Below the pieces are notes generated by a model. The model saw only the letters and a program-made list of their open reading frames with translations, was not told the DNA's origin and did no database searches. Source: an uncultured beta proteobacterium (GTDB lineage Bacteria > Pseudomonadota > Gammaproteobacteria > Burkholderiales > Burkholderiaceae_C). Taken from it: a DNA stretch of 11,595 bases. The stretch is from the NCBI GenBank assembly GCA_903885415.1, contig CAISIP010000242.1, positions 1-11,595 of the forward strand, written 5' to 3'. The position numbers were made by a program, and so were the translations under genes. Positions 6,742-11,595 of this stretch are shown piece after piece (the first letter of the stretch is position 1; each line of letters opens with the position of its first letter).

Positions 6742-7990
6742 CCGCTTGTTCCAGCAGGCCCGCAAGCACAGCAGAACGTCCCATCCTTGAAGCGGCGCGA
6801 ACCGCTGCCGGCGCAGCTGTTGCAGCCGTTCCGGTGCGCACCGCCGCCAGAAACAGGGGCAGTGCGCGCTCGATGTCCTGCGCCGAGTCCAGGCGTGCCA
6901 TCGCCAAAATACCCGCTTGCCGCAAGACGCCCGCGGTATCGCCGGCTGGGTCTGTCAGGGCAATGATCGGCCGGCCGGCGCGCAGGTATTCATAAACCTT
7001 GGCTGGGATCTGATCGTTGCAGTTGCCCGCCTGCAGCACCAGCAGCGCATCGGCTGCCTGCATTTCGGCGAGTGCTGCTCGGTAAGGCGTCGCTGGACTG
7101 AACTCGATGAAATCTCCCACACCGTAGCGGGCAGCCAGCGCCTTGAGCATTTCGTCGTGCGCAGCCGCCCGAAAGCGTATCAGCAGGTCCGCGGGGTCCA
7201 GCATCGCCGCATCGCGCAGGCCGCGCAGTGCGGCGAACAGCTGCGCGGGGTCGCGCTCGGACGGGTACACAATGCCGCTGTGCAGCAACAGCAATCGGCG
7301 GCGGGTTGCCACCGGCACGCTGGCAGGCGGGGGTAACCCGCTAAAGCTGCACTCGTCATAGCCGTTCTCCAGCACGACGATTCGCTCCGCCGCAGCGGGA
7401 TAACGATCACGGTAGACGCGAGCGGCACCTGGCGTGGTGAATACGCAAAAGCGCGCGCTTTGCGCCGCGTCTTCCTCTATGCGCTTGAACATGGCCCAGA
7501 CCGCGGGGTCCGCCGGATAACCATCCTGTGCCATAGGGTCGCGAAAGTCCGCTACCCATGGCAACCCGGTCTTTTTATGGATCGCAGACGCAATGAGGTG
7601 CGCCGTTGCTATCGGGTAGGTGGACCATATGACCCGGGGCCGGAACTCGCGTACCAACTGCATCCCATGGCGCACCGCGTCGAAGCGCCAGCTGACCCAA
7701 CGGTCCGGCTTCGCAGTCCAGCCGAAGTAATGGCCCGCAACCGCAAGGTGGCGTGCCGCATCCAGCGCAAAAGCCCGCCGCACCACGGCGCAGTCAGGGA
7801 TATCCGCCAGTAAGTCCTCGCTGACGCGTTCGTAGGCGCGCGGCGATGCGCTCAGCGCCAAGGGCCGCCAACCCAATGCGGGCAGGTGCTGCACAAAGCG
7901 CAAGGTGCGCTGCACGCCGCTGCTCCCCGCCAGCGGCGGGAAGTGGAAAGCGACCATCAAAACCGGCGTCAACGGCATTCGATCAGCCAT
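6731..7990 (-). CDS. Family 4-type glycosyltransferase (GT-B fold)
   Basis: A retaining GT-B enzyme of about 419 residues. The N-terminal domain opens with VLMVAFHFPPLAGSSGVQR (10-28), the usual first strand and Gly-rich acceptor-side loop of this GT4 branch. PWVADFRDPM (144-153) is another conserved block of the branch. VLENGYDE (206-213) marks the linker between domains. LLLLHSGIVYPSERDP (233-248) starts the donor-binding domain. DQIPAKVYEYLRAGRPII (326-343) is the donor-site helix; here the classic E-x7-E pair is Asp326 and Glu334. The start is uncertain: ATG at 7990 or at 7978 fits the family length, and an upstream GTG at 8029 is unlikely because the AAGGAG before it is only one base away. 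It is the last gene of the minus-strand block, 81 bases after its neighbour. It overlaps the end of the flippase gene tail to tail. The acceptor and sugar are unknown. Confidence 0.88.
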   Translation of the reverse strand: MADRMPLTPVLMVAFHFPPLAGSSGVQRTLRFVQHLPALGWRPLALSASPRAYERVSEDLLADIPDCAVVRRAFALDAARHLAVAGHYFGWTAKPDRWVSWRFDAVRHGMQLVREFRPRVIWSTYPIATAHLIASAIHKKTGLPWVADFRDPMAQDGYPADPAVWAMFKRIEEDAAQSARFCVFTTPGAARVYRDRYPAAAERIVVLENGYDECSFSGLPPPASVPVATRRRLLLLHSGIVYPSERDPAQLFAALRGLRDAAMLDPADLLIRFRAAAHDEMLKALAARYGVGDFIEFSPATPYRAALAEMQAADALLVLQAGNCNDQIPAKVYEYLRAGRPIIALTDPAGDTAGVLRQAGILAMARLDSAQDIERALPLFLAAVRTGTAATAAPAAVRAASRMGRSAVLAGLLEQAAKG

Positions 7991-8071
7991 GCCCGGCAGC
8001 GGCCAGTCCCCAGCGCAAGGCCTGCACACGCTCCTTGCGCGAATCTTCGAGCACCGACTGCCACCCTCCGA

Positions 8072-8917
8072 TCATCGCTGCACCAATCCGCGCAGGCGAA
8101 GCATCGCCAGTTGAATTCTCTGTCGACGGCTCAGCGGTCCGCCGTCCTCGAATTTCCGGTTTGGAAGATAGCCGGCGCCTACCGCAAACTGAAATAACTC
8201 CATCTCGTTCTGGACTCGCTCCTTCACGACACCCTCGACCACCGCACTTCCGCCCTCCAAACTGCTGACCTTGAGCGACGATGCGCCACGCCTGACCGGC
8301 AGCGCAAACAGAGGAATATGCATCTCGCTCAGCAGCATTCCAAAGTAGGCATCATCATCGTTCGCCGCGCCGGGCGGCAAGTTCTTCGAAAAGGTGAAGG
8401 GAAGGCTCTTTCCTCGAAGCCGATGCGCCGGGTACATGACCGATCTAAAGCCGGAAACGGCATCAACAAAACAGTATGCATTGTCGTAAACCAATCCATC
8501 CCGGAATCGAAATGGAAACCTCTCCAGGCGAATTCCTCCAAATGTCACGGCAAATTCAGGAATCACCCGGGCATAGGCTGCGAGATTCTCCAAATAGCGC
8601 GGCTCCAGCATCAATATATCATCGTCAACTGTTATGATGTGCGTGACATCGGGTCGATCTTCTATATACTCCAAAGCTCCTAGTAATTTAGTGGCCGGGC
8701 CGTAATCTGATCGTGGTGAATAGACTGTGACGCCCTTGGCATTGAGAATACATTCTGGCACCGAGTACTCGGCACCCCACTTGTTGTAAGAAATGGGAAT
8801 ATTGACAAGTATCTCGCAACTGAGCGTCTGTCGCTGCAGCATCGCCAGCACCTCGACCAGCGATCCGTTTAATCTCCGAGGAATGCTAGTCAGACTAATC
8901 AGCACCTTACCCGTCAT
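8072..8917 (-). CDS. GT-A-like glycosyltransferase, family not assigned
   Basis: A 281-residue soluble protein that begins ISLTSIPRR (7-15) and continues with ILVNIPISYNKW (36-47), SDYGPATKLLGALEY (70-84), HIITVDDDILML (93-104) and ANDDDAYFGMLLSEM (185-199). The VDDD after a hydrophobic strand is a plausible DXD metal and donor site. The second acidic cluster, NDDDAYFG, sits where catalytic acidic residues lie in several GT-A enzymes. This is the pattern of an uncharacterised glycosyltransferase-like family; I cannot name it and it does not match the three GT2 genes beyond the general fold. ATG 8917 is preceded by an AGAGAGAA purine tract. It lies between a GT2 gene (108 bases upstream) and the GT4 gene (81 bases downstream) on the same strand, which supports a role in glycan assembly. 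Its 5' half is less G+C rich than its 3' end. Glycosyltransferase function is inference from motifs and context. Confidence 0.75.
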   Translation of the reverse strand: MTGKVLISLTSIPRRLNGSLVEVLAMLQRQTLSCEILVNIPISYNKWGAEYSVPECILNAKGVTVYSPRSDYGPATKLLGALEYIEDRPDVTHIITVDDDILMLEPRYLENLAAYARVIPEFAVTFGGIRLERFPFRFRDGLVYDNAYCFVDAVSGFRSVMYPAHRLRGKSLPFTFSKNLPPGAANDDDAYFGMLLSEMHIPLFALPVRRGASSLKVSSLEGGSAVVEGVVKERVQNEMELFQFAVGAGYLPNRKFEDGGPLSRRQRIQLAMLRLRGLVQR

Positions 8918-9025
8918 ATTTCTCTCTGCAACCCGTTAAAATTTTTCTAACCGGCGCCGCCAGCAATCAGGCAGCCGCAGTAGATCACCGAAGTTCGTGC
9001 GTATACCCGCATTCGCTGCCCGAGA

Positions 9026-9991
9026 TTAGGCCACCAGCGCCCGCGCAAGATGGCGAAATCTGAATACTGAAGCCAGCGACCGAATTCCGAACAAGTCGGC
9101 CAGGAAACCAACTCCATCCTTGTACGCACGCAAACCATTGCGGCTACGAAGGTGCATGTAGGCGCGCGTTGCCTTGTCGATTTCCGCGTCGCAAGCGGCC
9201 ATCTCGGTATGCGTGAGATCGTTGTCAATATTGCGGCGGACGAACTGCAAAACTTTCAATCCGAATTCAAGATTCCGGACTGAATTTTTAATATGACTAA
9301 TATTATTATCATGCCAGCGATAACGGGTAATCGATTTCTCAGAGTAAACAAAGTCACCCTTCCGAATCAATCTCAACAATAACTCTCTGTCCTCGGCGAC
9401 GCGGAAGCTTTCGTTGAACAGGCCGACCTGGAACATCGCCGAGCGCAACATCATCAGACTGGAGGGCTTTATGAAGTTACCACGCATCATTCGGGGGATC
9501 ACGCTTCGGCCAATCGTCCAATAATGGGACTCCGGGATCCTTATCCCGTATTGGCGCGAAGGGTTGTCCCAAAAATCGTCATACAGCGAGTCGCTGACAA
9601 CGCCGTCCACCAGGAGTCGGCCGGCTCCGTAAGCCGCCACTGCATCGGGGGCCTGTCGCGCAGCCTCCACCAGCTCCTCCAGATGGAACGGTTCCCAGAT
9701 ATCGTCAGAATCCAGCAGCGCAATCCATTTCCCGACCGCGTGTCTTATGGCGAAGTTTCGTGTCGCCGCTATGCCCTGGTTGGTCTGACGATATATATGG
9801 ACCGGATAGCGTCTGGAGCCTTGCCCGACCCAATCGCTGGCAACCTCAAAGGTCCTGTCCGAAGAACCATCGTCAACGACAATGACCTCTCTTGGACATA
9901 GCCCTTGCGTCGCTATGCTGCTCAGGGCCGCCGCAATGAATTTGTCTGAATTAAAGGCAGGTATGACTACTGAAATATCGGAAATCGTCAT
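9026..9991 (-). CDS. Family 2 glycosyltransferase (third of three)
   Basis: A 321-residue inverting GT-A glycosyltransferase. ISVVIPAFNSDKFI (6-19) starts the fold. VIVVDDGSSDRT (36-47) is the nucleotide-binding loop. NQGIAATRNFAI (71-82) is the conserved turn. LLDSDDIWEP (92-101) holds the DXD motif. FRVAEDRELLLRL (196-208) holds the ED catalytic motif, followed by YRWHDNNIS (224-232), the usual Y-R-x-H-x-x-N-x-S element. It is the first gene of the minus-strand block, so its promoter should lie in the region just right of 9991. The Shine-Dalgarno match before ATG 9991 is weak. A+T content is high in the C-terminal part (23 G+C of 60 in bases 9301-9360), the lowest I counted in this window. 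It is similar in size and motif layout to the GT2 genes at 2099 and 3116, but the sequences differ enough that recent duplication is unlikely. Sugar specificity is unknown. Confidence 0.92.
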   Translation of the reverse strand: MTISDISVVIPAFNSDKFIAAALSSIATQGLCPREVIVVDDGSSDRTFEVASDWVGQGSRRYPVHIYRQTNQGIAATRNFAIRHAVGKWIALLDSDDIWEPFHLEELVEAARQAPDAVAAYGAGRLLVDGVVSDSLYDDFWDNPSRQYGIRIPESHYWTIGRSVIPRMMRGNFIKPSSLMMLRSAMFQVGLFNESFRVAEDRELLLRLIRKGDFVYSEKSITRYRWHDNNISHIKNSVRNLEFGLKVLQFVRRNIDNDLTHTEMAACDAEIDKATRAYMHLRSRNGLRAYKDGVGFLADLFGIRSLASVFRFRHLARALVA

Positions 9992-10379
9992 AGTGAACTC
10001 GGCAGAATTGCTTGCTTATGCACCTGAGGCAGATACGCCGGAATGGCGGAACCTCTCGGGCGCAGCACTTTTTTAAAATCTTGCTGGCGCACCGTTTTCT
10101 GCTAATGAAGGGCGTGCGCATGCATGGGTGACGGGAACCGGAAGAAAGTATGCCTTCATCTTCCTAGATATTATTCGCTGATCATGCCGCGTGCTGTGCG
10201 ACCCGTCCGACACCTTCTCTTGCAATGCAATCCGCAACAGCGAGCGATACCTTGAGAAAAATGGGTTTCAGTGCAGTTTTCCATATGGTCCCCATCCATC
10301 AATATGTCCACCGACCTAAACATTGCCGGGGCCTATGAATAATCCTTCTGCGCTTCGGGATGCGGTTGTAGCAACGACG

Positions 10380-10468
10380 TTCCCGAAAAGAGCAGCCGAC
10401 CCGATTAGCGCACGATTGAACCTGGCAGCGCAAGTTCAGGCCTGACGCTGCCGACGCCTTTTCGGGAA
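10380..10468. repeat. 11-base inverted repeat enclosing nested palindromes
   Basis: TTCCCGAAAAG at 10380-10390 is matched exactly by its reverse complement CTTTTCGGGAA at 10458-10468. Inside lies a second perfect pair, GGCAGCG (10424-10430) and CGCTGCC (10446-10452), whose loop contains the palindrome TCAGGCCTGA (10436-10445). The layout resembles a small non-autonomous element or REP-like sequence. I see no flanking target-site duplication, and only one copy is in the window, so a mobile origin is not shown. Confidence 0.5.
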
Positions 10469-10604
10469 AAATTGGAGTTTCTTGCAGAACCGAGGCATTC
10501 AAGTCCGCGGGGATGGCGCTTTTAGGATGCGGGCGGCTTGCGCGTTGCCCGCCCCGTCGGGTGTATTTGTAGACGCTTCAGCGGCTTTGATTGGGGTCTT
10601 TCGG

Positions 10605-10619
10605 GATTTCGGTGAAATC
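10605..10619. repeat. Short perfect hairpin
   Basis: GATTTC and GAAATC flank a three-base GGT loop, giving a six-pair stem that G-T pairs could extend by two. It lies 92 bases before the beta-helix start codon. No T-run follows on either strand, so it may be a protein-binding site, a 5' UTR element or chance. Confidence 0.35.
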
Positions 10620-10639
10620 TTCCTTGGTGCAGGATTCGG

Positions 10640-10668
10640 CTTGGCTTAACTTAAGGCCCCGTGCCAAG
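10640..10668. repeat. CTTGGC/GCCAAG inverted repeat with inner CTTAA-C-TTAAG
   Basis: CTTGGC (10640-10645) pairs with GCCAAG (10663-10668) across a 17-base loop. A second palindrome, CTTAA-C-TTAAG, occupies 10645-10655. Its position 43 bases before the beta-helix start is what one would expect of an operator or a leader structure. No regulator is identified. Confidence 0.35.
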
Positions 10669-10711
10669 ACGCACATGAGACAGCGGCATCCGCTGATGGA
10701 TACAGGACACC

Positions 10712-11595
10712 ATGACCGGGACGGTAGCAAGACAACTCGGTTGGGCGGGATGGGGCGCCAGGCGCTCTCAAGAAGCCGGGCGGGCGCTCATCGCGCTCGT
10801 GGTGCTGGGCGCTTGCGTCGCGTCGGCGGCCACCATCCGGGTGGGGCCTGCCGAAAGGGTCCATACGATCGCGCAAGCAGCTGCGCTGGCGCAGGATGAC
10901 GACGTGGTCGAAATAGCCCCCGGCGACTACTTGGGTGATGTGACGGTCTGGACGCAAAAACGCCTGACGATCCGCGGAGTCGGTCAGCGTCCGGTGCTTC
11001 GTGCCGCGGGAAAAATCGCTGAAGGCAAGGCGATCTGGGTGATCCGCAACGGCGACTTCTCGATTTCAAACATCGAGTTTCGCGATGCCCGTGTCGATGA
11101 CGGCAACGGAGCAGGGATCCGCTTTGAGAGGGGAAAACTCAGCATCGTGCGCTGCGGATTTTTCAACAATCAGGTGGGCTTGATGACGTCGAACTTCGCG
11201 GATGCCGAACTGAGCATCGCCGACAGTATTTTTGCCGAAGCGCCACGGCAAAAATCGCCATTGCCGCACCTGGTGTACGTGGGTCAGATCAGCGTGTTGC
11301 GGGTGACCGGAAGTCGCTTTCACAGCGGATACTTCGGCCACCTTCTAAAAAGCAGGGCCCGGCTCAGCGACCTTCGGTACAACCTGCTGGTGGACGGTGC
11401 TGCAGGCAGGGCTTCCTATGAAGCCGAGTTCCCGAATGGAGGCGAGGTCGCCCTGGTCGGCAACGTGCTTGGGCAAAGCAGCGAGACCGAGAACCGGACC
11501 GTTCTGTCCTATGGCGCAGAAGGTGGCATCTGGCCACGAAACAGCCTGAGCATGGTGCACAACACCTTTTATTCCGAGGGCAGTTTGCCGGGGAG
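10712..11595 (+). CDS. Exported right-handed parallel beta-helix protein (3' partial)
   Basis: The frame from ATG 10712 stays open to the right edge, giving 294 residues of an unfinished protein. AGGA at 10704-10707 gives a modest ribosome binding site. An Arg-containing N-terminus and a hydrophobic stretch RALIALVVLGACVASA (24-39) form a signal sequence. It can be read as signal peptidase I cleavage after ASA (39) or as a lipobox LGAC with Cys35. VHTIAQAAALAQDDDVVEIAPGDY (50-73, with the usual T-I-x-x-A and P-G-x-Y signature) and LTIRGVG (85-91) match the start of pectate-lyase-like beta-helix proteins. Repeating turns follow: FSISNIEFRDA (116-126), LSIVRCGFFNNQVGL (143-157), LSIADSIF (167-174), VTGSRFHSG (198-206), LRYNLLVDG (221-229), VALVGNVLGQ (246-255) and MVHNTFYSEG (281-290). 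The family includes polysaccharide lyases, C5-epimerases and non-catalytic binders; no catalytic set can be identified in the visible part. Its place beside a polysaccharide cluster suggests a role outside the cytoplasm on that polymer. Confidence 0.85.
   Translation, partial: MTGTVARQLGWAGWGARRSQEAGRALIALVVLGACVASAATIRVGPAERVHTIAQAAALAQDDDVVEIAPGDYLGDVTVWTQKRLTIRGVGQRPVLRAAGKIAEGKAIWVIRNGDFSISNIEFRDARVDDGNGAGIRFERGKLSIVRCGFFNNQVGLMTSNFADAELSIADSIFAEAPRQKSPLPHLVYVGQISVLRVTGSRFHSGYFGHLLKSRARLSDLRYNLLVDGAAGRASYEAEFPNGGEVALVGNVLGQSSETENRTVLSYGAEGGIWPRNSLSMVHNTFYSEGSLPG

Larger units (their letters stand above)
9992..10711. other. 720-base divergent intergenic region with inverted repeats
   Basis: This region separates the minus-strand GT2 gene from the plus-strand beta-helix gene, so it should carry promoters for both. 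I find no supported gene in it; the longest frame (minus strand, 10299-10502, TTG start) has no recognisable motif. Structured elements cluster in the right half: an 11-base inverted repeat at 10380-10390 and 10458-10468 with a nested repeat, a GCGGGC/GCCCGC pair at 10529-10552, a short hairpin at 10605-10619 and a CTTGGC/GCCAAG pair at 10640-10668. A small TTGCA-A-TGCAA palindrome lies at 10220-10230. No hairpin is followed by a T-run, so none is a clear terminator. No box pair resembles a strong sigma-70 promoter. Confidence 0.6.

Noticed and set aside
6028..6765. 245-codon minus-strand frame antisense to the flippase
   Set aside because: Gln/Arg/Gly-rich shadow of the flippase gene with no recognisable domain.
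8932..8954. Imperfect hairpin between the GT2 gene at 9026 and the unassigned transferase gene
   Set aside because: One mismatch in a seven-base stem and no T-run outside the stem in the minus-strand direction, so it is not a convincing terminator.
10124..10254. Short plus-strand frame starting MGDGNRKKVCLHLP
   Set aside because: About 43 codons, no Shine-Dalgarno sequence and no recognisable features.
10299..10502. 67-codon minus-strand frame in the large intergenic region
   Set aside because: TTG start, Arg/Cys-rich, no known motif, and it spans the inverted repeat, so coding is unlikely. I considered a transposase remnant but found no family motif.
10624..10652. Possible sigma-70 promoter TTGGTG, 17-base spacing, TAACTT
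   Set aside because: The -10 box matches consensus at only three of six positions, so it is not distinguishable from chance.

Overview
The window looks like part of a bacterial surface-polysaccharide (exopolysaccharide, capsule or O-antigen) cluster, read through to the start of a secreted beta-helix protein gene. The generally high GC content, GTG/ATG starts, stop/start overlaps and protein styles suggest a Gram-negative proteobacterium, probably a betaproteobacterium. That assignment is inference; no rRNA or other marker gene is present.

Layout. Block A (1-6741, plus strand) holds six genes in a row: a DegT/DnrJ/EryC1-type aminotransferase cut by the left edge, a FemAB/BioF2-like GNAT acyltransferase, two family-2 glycosyltransferases, a GT11 fucosyltransferase-like enzyme and a Wzx-type flippase. 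The first three are tightly packed with overlapping stop and start codons. The next two junctions are gaps of 54 and 58 bases. A 283-base gap precedes the flippase, which has its own strong ribosome binding site. Block B (9991-6731, minus strand) holds three genes read in the order GT2, a GT-A-like glycosyltransferase of a family I cannot name, and GT4. Blocks A and B converge and their last genes overlap by 11 bases at 6731-6741. A 720-base non-coding region (9992-10711) carrying several inverted repeats separates block B from the divergent gene at 10712, a signal-peptide-bearing parallel beta-helix protein that runs off the right edge.

How the genes fit together (inference). The aminotransferase and acyltransferase would make or decorate an N-acylated amino sugar. 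Six glycosyltransferases (three GT2, one GT11, one GT4, one unassigned) would build a lipid-linked repeat unit at the cytoplasmic face. The flippase would move it across the inner membrane. The exported beta-helix protein could act on or bind the polymer outside the cytoplasm. No polymerase (Wzy), priming transferase, chain-length regulator, export porin or nucleotide-sugar synthesis gene is visible, so the cluster must extend beyond the window or draw on genes elsewhere.

Base composition is uneven. Parts of the GT2 gene at 3116, the GT11 gene and the GT2 gene at 9026-9991 are clearly richer in A+T than the flippase and GT4 genes, as expected for a cluster assembled by exchange of glycosyltransferase genes. 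I see no RNA gene, CRISPR array, complete insertion sequence or integrase. I did not find a convincing new defence or mobile system; the most open items are the unassigned glycosyltransferase, the altered GT11 motif and the structured intergenic region.
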